Notes under the pieces: model-generated
Seen by the model: only the letters and a program-made list of their open reading frames with translations
Database searches by the model: none
What the model was told of the DNA's origin: nothing
Program-made: the position numbers and the translations under genes
DNA from: an uncultured Cellvibrionales bacterium
GTDB taxonomy: Bacteria; Pseudomonadota; Gammaproteobacteria; Pseudomonadales; Dasaniaceae
Direction of reading: 5' to 3'
Assembly: GCA_913019905.1 (NCBI GenBank)
Contig: CAJVZD010000001.1
Span: forward strand, 1-42,175
DNA: 42,175 nt
Shown: positions 33,476-41,359 of the stretch, in pieces
How the letters are laid out: each line of letters opens with the position of its first letter
Position numbering within the stretch: position 1 is the first letter of the stretch

Positions 33476-33610
33476 TTATCCGAAAGTGGTCGCGGTCTCG
33501 TTGACTGCTGTCCTTGCAGCACTGTGCAATCTGCAAAATCCTTGTTGGCTTGAAACCCAGGCTTCAAAACAACGTTCGATGTCGCTATAGGTCCGGATTT
33601 GACCCGACAT
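33476..33610 (-). CDS. Small 44-residue ORF
   Basis: A 44-codon minus-strand frame with ATG at 33608-33610 and TAA at 33476-33478, preceded by AAGAAG a few bases before ATG. It reads like normal protein (contains RTYSDIERCFEAWVSSQQ and HSAARTAV). In the same frame, sequence upstream of the ATG is also coding-like back to a stop near 33668 (includes GTELKAPILIEQKK). It could be a real small protein or the C-terminal remnant of a longer gene. I do not recognise a family. The flanking genes point the other way. Confidence 0.3.
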   Translation of the reverse strand: MSGQIRTYSDIERCFEAWVSSQQGFCRLHSAARTAVNETATTFG

Positions 33611-33695
33611 CTTCTTTTGCTCAATCAATATGGGTGCTTTTAACTCCGTACCGATGGTAGTCTAGGCTTCACAAAAATTCACAGGAATCTAACAC

Positions 33696-34451
33696 GTGTC
33701 TGAACTGAAAAAAGCGCCAGTTGAAGCAAAAAATCGAACGGTAGAGGAAATTCAAGCAAGGCGGAAAAGAGATTGCGCCCTCGGTTACCGACTATTAGCG
33801 GCTATGAAATGGGGGGATTTGGGTGATGGCCATATTAGTGCCCGGGACCCTATTCGCACAGATTGCTTTTGGATGCTGAAATATGGTGTTCCCTACGACG
33901 AAGTAAAAGTATCGGACCTGGTACTCGTTGCGCCGGATGGCACGTTGGCCGAAGGTGAGGGGGCGGTCAATATAGCCGGTTACTATATTCATCAACCTAT
34001 TCTCGAAGCGAGGCCTGACCTTGTCAGTGCCGTGCATGTTCATACTGGATGGGGTACACCTTTTTCGTCTGAAGCGCGTCTGTTTGATCCGATATCACAG
34101 GAATCCTGCATCTTTTTTGAAGATCATGCCTTATTTGATGATGAAGAAGTACAGGTTCAAAGTGTTATTGCCGGCAAACGGATCGCTACAGCGTTGGGCG
34201 ATAATCGAGCGATTATATTGCGTAACCACGGACTACTAACCGGTGGAAACAGCGTCGCCGAAGCGGTTGGCAGTTTTGTGCATATGGAACGGGTGGCAGA
34301 AGTTCATATGAAAACCAAAAATCCACGGCCTATCTCAGATGACGCAGCACGATTTGCACAACAGGATTTGGTGAGATTCGGAATTGGGCGAGTCGCATTC
34401 GCGGCGCTACTAAAACGCCACATAAAAGATCCAGAGGTTGTCAGTCGATAA
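33696..34451 (+). CDS. Class II aldolase/adducin-family protein
   Basis: A 251-residue protein of the class II aldolase/adducin fold. Metal-binding histidines are seen at His114-x-His116 (VHVHTG) and His178 (LRNHG), with GDGHISARDP near 42-51 and SDLVLVAPDG at 73-82. These enzymes cleave or epimerise phosphorylated or hydroxylated carbon chains with zinc. The acid residue normally used by fuculose aldolase is not clearly in place, so the function may be decarboxylase- or hydratase-like rather than a sugar-phosphate aldolase. The start is GTG 33696 with AGGAA 9 bp upstream. The next gene follows by about 100 bp. Confidence 0.8.
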   Translation: MSELKKAPVEAKNRTVEEIQARRKRDCALGYRLLAAMKWGDLGDGHISARDPIRTDCFWMLKYGVPYDEVKVSDLVLVAPDGTLAEGEGAVNIAGYYIHQPILEARPDLVSAVHVHTGWGTPFSSEARLFDPISQESCIFFEDHALFDDEEVQVQSVIAGKRIATALGDNRAIILRNHGLLTGGNSVAEAVGSFVHMERVAEVHMKTKNPRPISDDAARFAQQDLVRFGIGRVAFAALLKRHIKDPEVVSR

Positions 34452-34552
34452 GCATTCGCTGAATTGAGCAAAAGTCGGTTCAGCTGGCTAAGCTCCTATT
34501 GTATTTTTCAACAACTCGGTTGGTTTTCGAAGCCGGAATGGAGGGACTTTCT

Positions 34553-35443
34553 ATGACAATAACACTGCTGGATGGGGGTATGGGCGACGAGATTGCCGCG
34601 CGGCTGAAAGACGCTAATTCCGGGCTGTGGTCGGCCAATGCCCTGATTGACTGTCCGCAGCTGGTCGTTGATATTCACAAAGAATACATTGCAGCCGGCG
34701 CGAGAATAATTATCACCAATACCTACTCCACCGTTCCACACTATCTCGCCAAAGAGGGTATGGAAGATCGTTATATTGAACTGACTCGTCTCGGCGGTGA
34801 ACTGGCGAGACGCGCGGCCACGGAATCGGGTGAAGACGTATTGGTCGCCGGTTCCATGCCGCCACTGTCGGAGTCCTATCGTCCCGACCTCGTGCCGCCA
34901 GTAAACAAGGCTCTGCCCATATACCGAAACCTTGCTGAAGCGCTTCGCCATTACGTCGACGTTTATTTCTGCGAAACAATGTCGACTGCCCAGGAAGCAG
35001 TCACTGCTTGTACGCAAGCGCTTACTTACGGTGGAAGTAAGCCTGTCTATGTTTCCTGGACTTTGAACGAGACACCAGGCGCAGGTCTGCGCAGTGGCGA
35101 ATCAGTTGAGGATGCATTCAATGCCCTGGGGGATTTGGACGTTGCGGGCTACCTGTTCAACTGTGCTTTTCCCGAGTCGATCGAGGCCGCACTTCGCCAA
35201 TTGCAGCCGCTGACTGATAAACCACTGGGCTGTTATCCCAACCGTACCGACCACATCGATCGCGAGTGGACCTTGGATAATGACATCAATTTGAGCAATC
35301 GGGAGGAACTGGACGAACGCCATTTTGTGGAAATGTCGAAGCGTTGCATTGATGCAGGGGCGACGATGCTCGGTGGCTGTTGCTCTATCGGGCCTTCCTA
35401 TATCCGGGCTCTCGCGGCGGCCACTGACAAAATACCCGAGTAA
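34553..35443 (+). CDS. Homocysteine S-methyltransferase-family protein
   Basis: A 296-residue protein with the homocysteine S-methyltransferase fold. Zinc-thiolate cysteines are present: Cys204 in FNCAFPE and Cys276-Cys277 in GGCCSIGP. The N-terminal LLDGGMGDEI is the usual first strand. I place the start at ATG 34553, which follows GGAGGG, instead of a TTG 54 bp upstream that lacks a site. Known members use S-methylmethionine or a betaine as methyl donor to make methionine, but the family also contains proteins with other jobs; the donor is not evident. The class II aldolase-like gene is just upstream, but a metabolic link is unclear. Confidence 0.85.
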   Translation: MTITLLDGGMGDEIAARLKDANSGLWSANALIDCPQLVVDIHKEYIAAGARIIITNTYSTVPHYLAKEGMEDRYIELTRLGGELARRAATESGEDVLVAGSMPPLSESYRPDLVPPVNKALPIYRNLAEALRHYVDVYFCETMSTAQEAVTACTQALTYGGSKPVYVSWTLNETPGAGLRSGESVEDAFNALGDLDVAGYLFNCAFPESIEAALRQLQPLTDKPLGCYPNRTDHIDREWTLDNDINLSNREELDERHFVEMSKRCIDAGATMLGGCCSIGPSYIRALAAATDKIPE

Positions 35444-35513
35444 GATATGGTTTTTTCACAATGGTGTCTTTTATTATCCGCCGTTCCTGCATGCATGCAT
35501 TTTGTCAACCAAT

Positions 35514-35549
35514 GTGCGGCAGTGTCGAGCCTGTTCATTATCGCCGCAC
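35514..35549. terminator. Possible hairpin between convergent genes
   Basis: GTGCGGC (35514-35520) and GCCGCAC (35543-35549) make a perfect 7-bp stem with a 22-nt loop between the convergent methyltransferase-like and HIBADH genes. The T-run is poor, so a terminator function is only possible. Confidence 0.3.
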
Positions 35550-35630
35550 CTCGAATACTTTCGGTAAAAGCTAAAACAGCCACGGGCAGAGACGTTTATG
35601 CTGTTAGCTTCTTCTCAAGCAGACGAATGA

Positions 35631-36539
35631 CTACGATTTTGAATAGAATTGCTGGATGCTGGAAAAGTCCTTGCTCCCTTTATCCTCACCATCGGAGTGT
35701 TTGTGCAGATTAAACAGGTTTCGTGCCGCTGCACCCATTGGTACTGATGATTGGCTTCGCAGGGATGCTTCCATCGCCAAACCCAAATCTTTCAACATCA
35801 GGTCTACCAAAAAGCCACCCTCATAATGATTACTCGCAGGTACACCGTCCATCACACCAGGCATTGGGTTGTACTTTTCCAAAGACCAATTGCAACCTGA
35901 GCTTTTTAACATGATTTCTGAAAGAACGACCGGATCAAGTCCATTATCGACACCCAGTTGTAATGCTTCGGCTGTACCGGCCATATGCACAGCCAGCAGC
36001 ATATTGTTACAGATTTTAGCTGCCTGACCCGCACCGACATCGCCAGCCCGGAAAATATTGCTGCCCATGGCCGTCAATACTGTTTTGGAATCTTCAAAAT
36101 CAGCTTCGCTGCCACCCACCATAAAGGCCAGAGTACCCGCGGCCGCGGCCGCAACGCCACCGGACACCGGTGCGTCTACGAAGCGACGTGATTTTGCTGC
36201 TGCAGCCGATCCAACTGTACGGGCATTAATGGGTGCAATGGTTGAACAGTCCAGAATAAGCGCCGTTTCGGGAATCGAGTCCAATAGACCCTTGGCGTTT
36301 TCGTCTCCGATGTAGACCGTTTCTACAATGCTGCCATTGGGCAACATCGTTACAACAAAATCTGCATCGACGACGGCCTCTGCGGCAGTCGATGCAATAT
36401 AACACCCATTGTCCCTAGCTTGGGTAGTCGCCAATTCCGACAGATCAAATGCCTTCACCTCAAAACCACTTTTTACTAAGTTGGCGGCCATGCCGCTGCC
36501 CATGTTTCCCAGCCCAACAAATGCGACGCGCTTAGCCAT
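35631..36539 (-). CDS. mmsB: 3-hydroxyisobutyrate dehydrogenase
   Basis: A 302-residue beta-hydroxyacid dehydrogenase, converting 3-hydroxyisobutyrate to methylmalonate semialdehyde with NAD+. The NAD-binding GLGNMGSGMAANL is at about 9-21, the substrate segment DAPVSGGVAAAAAGTLAFMVGG at 122-143, and catalytic Lys175 in GAGQAAKICNNM. It is the last gene of a five-gene operon and starts 18 bp after the hydrolase gene with GAGGAAATATT before ATG. The name follows its place among valine-pathway genes; other members act on tartronate semialdehyde. Confidence 0.92.
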   Translation of the reverse strand: MAKRVAFVGLGNMGSGMAANLVKSGFEVKAFDLSELATTQARDNGCYIASTAAEAVVDADFVVTMLPNGSIVETVYIGDENAKGLLDSIPETALILDCSTIAPINARTVGSAAAAKSRRFVDAPVSGGVAAAAAGTLAFMVGGSEADFEDSKTVLTAMGSNIFRAGDVGAGQAAKICNNMLLAVHMAGTAEALQLGVDNGLDPVVLSEIMLKSSGCNWSLEKYNPMPGVMDGVPASNHYEGGFLVDLMLKDLGLAMEASLRSQSSVPMGAAARNLFNLHKHSDGEDKGSKDFSSIQQFYSKS

Positions 36540-36557
36540 AATATTTCCTCAAATTAG

Positions 36558-37670
36558 TTATAAGTCGGCCAGCGGGTTTTCTGGCCAGGGCGCTTTGAAA
36601 AAGGCAGCAACAGCTTCTTCACTAACAGCGCTCAGTTCGGCAATTTGCCACTTCGGAGCTTGATCCTTGTCGATTAACAAGGCTCGCACACCCTCTGCAA
36701 ACTCGGGGTGTCGCATGATATTGGTGCCCAACAACAATTCCGAGCGAAAAATATCTTTAAGTGACAGGTTTTTTGTTAGGTTCAGTTGTTTAAAAATCCA
36801 TTTTATCGCCAAAGGAGAGCCGCCGGACAAACCGGATTTAGCTTTTAAAAGCCATTTTTCATCGGCGTCCAATTCGGTGATTCGACCGGCTATCATTTCG
36901 ACATCATCACCAACACACAGCTGGTCAATTTGGGTTTGATGACTTTCGAGATTACCTGGAGGCATGTGTTCAATGGCTGTCCGGTGCAGCTCATTGACAG
37001 CGCGACTAACTAAGCGATCATCATCGACTTTATCGCCACTCCAGGGCAATTGCAGCAATAACTCGGACAGTTCTCCGTATTGTTCGTGGCAAATAAAATA
37101 GTCCGCCAGTCCAGCGTAGAGACTATCTGCCGCATTTATCGATGCGGCGGTCAATGCGAGGAAGCGGCCACAGTGACCTGGCATTTTATTGAGAAAATAA
37201 CTGCCACCGACATCGGGAAACAAGGCAATAGTCACCTCGGGCATGGCGATGCGGGTTTTTTCAGTAACGATACGATGGTTACAGGCAGCTAATATACCAA
37301 GACCACCCCCCATCACAATTCCGTGGCCCCAAACGATCGTCGGCTTAAGGTAGTTGTGCAATAAATAATCGAGCCTGTACTCACGCTCAAAAAACGTTTC
37401 TGCATATTCACAGGGACCGCCGGGCCGACTCACGGCAGAATGATGCAAAGCCTGCACATCACCGCCAGCGCAAAGCGCTTTCTCCCCTGCGCCTCTAATC
37501 AAAACCGCCACGATAGAATCATCTGACTGCCACAGCGCTAGCTGGGCCGATAACAGATCAACCATCTCCAGTGTTAAAGAGTTTAAGGTTCCTTCAACAT
37601 TTAAAACAGCTTGCCCGATGAACTTTCCGTTGGCAGTGGCAATGCTTTTAAACAATACAGGGCTGGTCAT
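36558..37670 (-). CDS. 3-hydroxyisobutyryl-CoA hydrolase
   Basis: A 370-residue crotonase-fold protein of the enoyl-CoA hydratase/HIBCH type, which hydrolyses 3-hydroxyisobutyryl-CoA to the free acid. The oxyanion and active-site segments are GGGLGILAACNHRIV and MPEVTIALFPDVGGSYFLNKMPG, the Glu/Asp pair typical of HIBCH. The C-terminal extension (about 220-370) distinguishes it from ordinary hydratases. I start at ATG 37670, which overlaps the stop of the preceding hydratase as TGATG; an upstream in-frame start at 37685 adds five residues inside that gene and is less likely. Confidence 0.9.
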   Translation of the reverse strand: MTSPVLFKSIATANGKFIGQAVLNVEGTLNSLTLEMVDLLSAQLALWQSDDSIVAVLIRGAGEKALCAGGDVQALHHSAVSRPGGPCEYAETFFEREYRLDYLLHNYLKPTIVWGHGIVMGGGLGILAACNHRIVTEKTRIAMPEVTIALFPDVGGSYFLNKMPGHCGRFLALTAASINAADSLYAGLADYFICHEQYGELSELLLQLPWSGDKVDDDRLVSRAVNELHRTAIEHMPPGNLESHQTQIDQLCVGDDVEMIAGRITELDADEKWLLKAKSGLSGGSPLAIKWIFKQLNLTKNLSLKDIFRSELLLGTNIMRHPEFAEGVRALLIDKDQAPKWQIAELSAVSEEAVAAFFKAPWPENPLADL

Positions 37671-38449
37671 CAACAATTCTTCCACTGTGCTTTACGCTTA
37701 TCGACAAAGGCGGCCACACCTTCTTTTTGATCTTTGGTGTCCCATAGTTTTACAAACTGTTCGCGCTCTTTACTGAAAGCAGAATTCATATCGCCACCTC
37801 GCGCTTCCATAATTAGGCTCTTACAGTAACGAACCGAAGTTGGAGACTGGTTTTCTACCTTAGCAGCCAATTCAAGTGCTTTTTCCAACACCGTACCGGT
37901 GTCGACTACCTCACTGACCAAACCAATTCTCTCAGCTTGCGGGGCTTTTATTCGCTCACCTAATAACATCATACGCTTGGCCCAGGCCTCACCAATTAGC
38001 CACGACAATTGCTGTGAACCGAGTCCGCAGGGCAACAAGCCAACAGAGGCTTCAGGAAGTGCCATTTGGGCCTGTTCTTCACAAATTCTTACGTCGCAGG
38101 ATAAGGCAACCTCCAGTCCGCCGCCCATGGCAAAGCCGGTGATAGCCGCGATAGAAACCCCTTGATAATTCGTTAGAGCTTCAAAGGCCTCGCCAAAAGC
38201 TAAAGAAAATTCGAAGGACTGGGCCTTGTCATCGTGATTAAATCGATTGAGATCTGCTCCTGCGCTGAAAAACTTTTCGCTGTCGCTAGCAATTATCAAG
38301 GAATAGTTTTCTTTATCCTCATTCAATTTTCCAACAATATCTTTCAGTGAACCCAAGCTCTCCGGTGTCCAAGTATTCGCTGGAGGGTTATTCATCGTTA
38401 CTATAGCAACGTGACCACGTACTTCGAGTTTCAACAAATCGCTCATCAT
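37670..38449 (-). CDS. Enoyl-CoA hydratase
   Basis: A 259-residue crotonase-family enzyme, probably hydrating methacrylyl-CoA in valine breakdown. The two catalytic glutamates are Glu113 (GGGLEVALSCD) and Glu133 (ALPEASVGLLP), 20 residues apart as in classical hydratases, with the SAGADL oxyanion loop at 62-67. Its stop overlaps the start of the HIBCH gene (TGATG), so the two proteins are made in a coupled way. The order fits consecutive pathway steps. Confidence 0.92.
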   Translation of the reverse strand: MMSDLLKLEVRGHVAIVTMNNPPANTWTPESLGSLKDIVGKLNEDKENYSLIIASDSEKFFSAGADLNRFNHDDKAQSFEFSLAFGEAFEALTNYQGVSIAAITGFAMGGGLEVALSCDVRICEEQAQMALPEASVGLLPCGLGSQQLSWLIGEAWAKRMMLLGERIKAPQAERIGLVSEVVDTGTVLEKALELAAKVENQSPTSVRYCKSLIMEARGGDMNSAFSKEREQFVKLWDTKDQKEGVAAFVDKRKAQWKNC

Positions 38450-38520
38450 TCTGTCTCATTTTCTATTATTACTATTAGTGTAGTTAGAGGAAGTTACCGC
38501 TTTTAAAATAGCGAGATATC

Positions 38521-39687
38521 TTATCGTAATGCTTCAGTAGCACCCTCTTCGAAAAGTCTTCGCGCTGTAATAACCCGCATAATCTCGTTCGTTCCCTCGA
38601 GAATTTGATGGACCCGTGCATCGCGCATGAAACGTTCGAGCGGAAATTCCTTCAAGTAGCCGTAACCACCGTGCAACTGCATCGCTTCATTGCAAATATT
38701 GAAGCCTGCGTCGGTGGCGAAACGTTTTGCCATCGCACAATAGGTTGATTTATCTGGATCATTTGCATCCAACTTAGTGGCCGCGAGTCTTACCATTTGC
38801 CGTGCGGCAATTAATTCAGTGACCATATCAGCCAGCTTAAATTGCAGAGCCTGAAAAGCGGCCAGCGGTTTACCGAATTGCTGTCGCTCTAACATATAAG
38901 CTTGACTGTGATTGATGCATGCCTGCGCCGCACCGATCGAGCAAGTCGCAATATTAATGCGGCCACCGTCGAGGCCGCGCATAGCAATTTTGAAACCTTC
39001 ACCTTCCTCGCCGAGCAAGTTTTCTTCATTCACTATCACATTCTCAAAACTAATCGCGCGTGTCGGTTGAGAATTCCAGCCCATTTTAGCTTCGTTTTTC
39101 CCGTACTGAATACCGTCTAGCTGTGCGGGGACTGCAAAGGCAGAAATACCCGCCGAGCCTTCTTCCTGCGTACCGGTTCGCGCCATAACTACCAGAATAT
39201 CGGTATCCCCAGCGCCACTGATAAACATCTTGCTACCATTGAGTAGATATTGCTTGCCCTGCTTTTTAGCGGTACTGCGCAAAGAGCCTGCATCACTGCC
39301 GGCCCCCGGTTCTGTAAGGCAATAGGAAGCCAGTTTTTGACCCTGGGTAAGATCGCCGCACCAATGCTCGACCACTGACTCTCTTCCCCACTGCGCAATC
39401 ATCCAGGTAGCCATATTGTGAATAGACATAAACGCAGCTGTAGACGTACACCCCGCAGCCAGCTCTTCCAACACAATTGATGTATCGAGGCGCGAAAGAT
39501 TCATCCCACCGGCGTGTTCAGGTGTATATAATCCACAAAACCCTAACTCACCCGCTTTTGCATACAACTCTTTCGAGAAAATTTTCTTCTCGTCCCACTC
39601 GCCAGCAAAAGGAGCCATTTGCTCCTTAGCAAAAGCACGGGCCGTATCTTGAAAGGCCTGCTGATCTTCGTTGAGTGTAAAATCCAT
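38521..39687 (-). CDS. Acyl-CoA dehydrogenase (isobutyryl-CoA type)
   Basis: A 388-residue flavin-dependent acyl-CoA dehydrogenase. FAD and substrate segments CLTEPGAGSDAGSL and GSKMFISGAGD are normal, and the catalytic base is Glu364 in EGTNEIMR. By length and operon place it matches isobutyryl-CoA dehydrogenase (ACAD8-like), making methacrylyl-CoA. Electrons go to ETF and then to ETF-QO, encoded at 8900. The next gene is an enoyl-CoA hydratase, 71 bp away. Short-chain or 2-methylbutyryl substrates are alternatives. Confidence 0.93.
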   Translation of the reverse strand: MDFTLNEDQQAFQDTARAFAKEQMAPFAGEWDEKKIFSKELYAKAGELGFCGLYTPEHAGGMNLSRLDTSIVLEELAAGCTSTAAFMSIHNMATWMIAQWGRESVVEHWCGDLTQGQKLASYCLTEPGAGSDAGSLRSTAKKQGKQYLLNGSKMFISGAGDTDILVVMARTGTQEEGSAGISAFAVPAQLDGIQYGKNEAKMGWNSQPTRAISFENVIVNEENLLGEEGEGFKIAMRGLDGGRINIATCSIGAAQACINHSQAYMLERQQFGKPLAAFQALQFKLADMVTELIAARQMVRLAATKLDANDPDKSTYCAMAKRFATDAGFNICNEAMQLHGGYGYLKEFPLERFMRDARVHQILEGTNEIMRVITARRLFEEGATEALR

Positions 39688-39738
39688 AGAATAAAATACC
39701 CTATTTTAGCTATTGAGCTAAACGCAATATGAACAGCA

Positions 39739-41157
39739 TTAATTGAACTTGGTCATCACCTTCCCAAACAAGTCTTCATCACTGCGCAATTCTTTATTTT
39801 GCTCCAGCGGCTTTGAAATCCAGGTGACATTAATTAAGTCCTGCCAGGTAATATTGTTATTCGTACCGTTGCCGCCCCATGAGCCACAGCCCAATGAAAA
39901 CGTTTGGCGCATACCATTCCACAAATTCCCACTATTGGAAGCGGCTTGCGGTTGGTTGACCATGACACGAGAGGTTTTAGTAATCATACTAAACTTCATA
40001 ATATTCTCGTCGCTATAGGAGTAGATTCCACAGGAGTGACCTTGCCCCTGGTACGCTTGAATACGATTAGTTAAATCGATCGCTTCATCAATGTCTGCCA
40101 CTTTATAAAAAGCCATAACGACCGACATCTTCTCACCAGAAAACGGATAATCTGCTCCTGCACCTGTTTCGGGAACAATAAAAAAGCTCTTGCCTTCGGG
40201 AAGATCAATGCCTGCCATTTCAGCTAATACGGTAGCCGGCTGAGCGACAATTTTTGTATCGATATGGCCGTGATCCCAGATGATGGCTTCGAGTTTTTCT
40301 TTGTCTCGTGGATCCGCAAGATAACCGCCCTGCGCTTGTAGTTTCGCTAGTAATTCCTCGTACACTGATGCCACCGCAATCACGGAATTGTCGGACGAGC
40401 AGGAAGCGGCCAAGTCTAGTGTTTTGGATATGCGAATTTTCTCTGCGGCTTCATCGATATCAGCCGTTTCGTCAACCGTGATAACCGCGTTACCAGCACC
40501 AACGCCCAACGCTGGGGTACCGGAAGAATAAGCCGCATCTACCATTGCTGAACCACCGGTTGCCAATACGCGGTCACATTGTTTCATGAGTTCCTCGGTT
40601 GTTTCCAAAGTAGGTATATCAATACCTATCACCAAATCTTCCGGTGCTCCGCAGGCCTTTATCGCCGCTCGCATTAAATCACTGATTTTTTTGTTGGTTA
40701 ACTTTGAGCGAGGATGCGGCGCTAGAATAATCGAATTGCGCCCTTTGATGGCGGATATCGCTTTTATTACGGGTGTCGCCTCCGGGTTAGTACAGGGGAT
40801 TAACGCCCCGACGACGCCCATCGGCTTGGCGATTTTAATAATATTGCGAACTTTGTCTTCCTCAATAATACCGACCGATTTATCGTCGATAATATCCATT
40901 AACGTAGCGCGCGTTTTACGGGAAATTTTTAAAAACTTACCTTCGTAGTTGCCCAACTGTGTTTCATCGACAGTGAATTGAGCTATTTCCTCGGCAATGC
41001 CAGGACGGCACACAGACCAAACCATGGCAGTGATTAACTCATCGACTTGTTCCTGGGTGTAGTGTTCAATCTGCTGCTGAGCGGCTTTAGAACGCTCAAT
41101 CAAAACCTTAATATTTGCTGCCGCTTCAAGGGCTATAGAATTGTTGTCATCGCTCAT
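39739..41157 (-). CDS. CoA-acylating aldehyde dehydrogenase, EutE/SauS type
   Basis: A 472-residue aldehyde dehydrogenase of the CoA-acylating branch (EutE, AdhE N-terminal half, sulfoacetaldehyde dehydrogenase). Catalytic Cys253 is in DLAASCSSDNSVI; PMGVVGALIPCTNPEATP and AIKGRNSIILAPHPRS are diagnostic. It would oxidise an aldehyde to its CoA ester with NAD(P)+. I start at ATG 41157 after GGAGAA; an ATG 72 bp upstream lacks a site. It opens the operon where mmsA (methylmalonate semialdehyde dehydrogenase, a different branch) would be expected. Whether it acts on methylmalonate semialdehyde or on another aldehyde is open. Confidence 0.85.
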   Translation of the reverse strand: MSDDNNSIALEAAANIKVLIERSKAAQQQIEHYTQEQVDELITAMVWSVCRPGIAEEIAQFTVDETQLGNYEGKFLKISRKTRATLMDIIDDKSVGIIEEDKVRNIIKIAKPMGVVGALIPCTNPEATPVIKAISAIKGRNSIILAPHPRSKLTNKKISDLMRAAIKACGAPEDLVIGIDIPTLETTEELMKQCDRVLATGGSAMVDAAYSSGTPALGVGAGNAVITVDETADIDEAAEKIRISKTLDLAASCSSDNSVIAVASVYEELLAKLQAQGGYLADPRDKEKLEAIIWDHGHIDTKIVAQPATVLAEMAGIDLPEGKSFFIVPETGAGADYPFSGEKMSVVMAFYKVADIDEAIDLTNRIQAYQGQGHSCGIYSYSDENIMKFSMITKTSRVMVNQPQAASNSGNLWNGMRQTFSLGCGSWGGNGTNNNITWQDLINVTWISKPLEQNKELRSDEDLFGKVMTKFN

Positions 41158-41359
41158 CTTATTCTCCAAACTGACTGTTAACATGTACTTTTGATGGCTA
41201 TCATTGATTAGCCGACTATAAAAACACACAATAGATACAACACTGAATTCACTATCTTAGCCTTTTGATGGACTATATTGCTATTATTAGTCTTTATTTA
41301 GACCTAAAGGCTAAAACGTCAATCTACCCGGTGTATTTCATGCTTTTTCGGAGCAGGTT
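41158..41359. promoter_or_regulatory. Divergent promoter region, aldehyde dehydrogenase/AraC
   Basis: About 200 bp between divergent genes, AT-rich in its right half. It must carry the operon promoter and the AraC promoter and is the likely binding region of the AraC protein. Short direct copies of CTATTATTAG/CTTTATTTAG type sequence occur around 41281-41300, but I cannot define a site. Confidence 0.35.
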
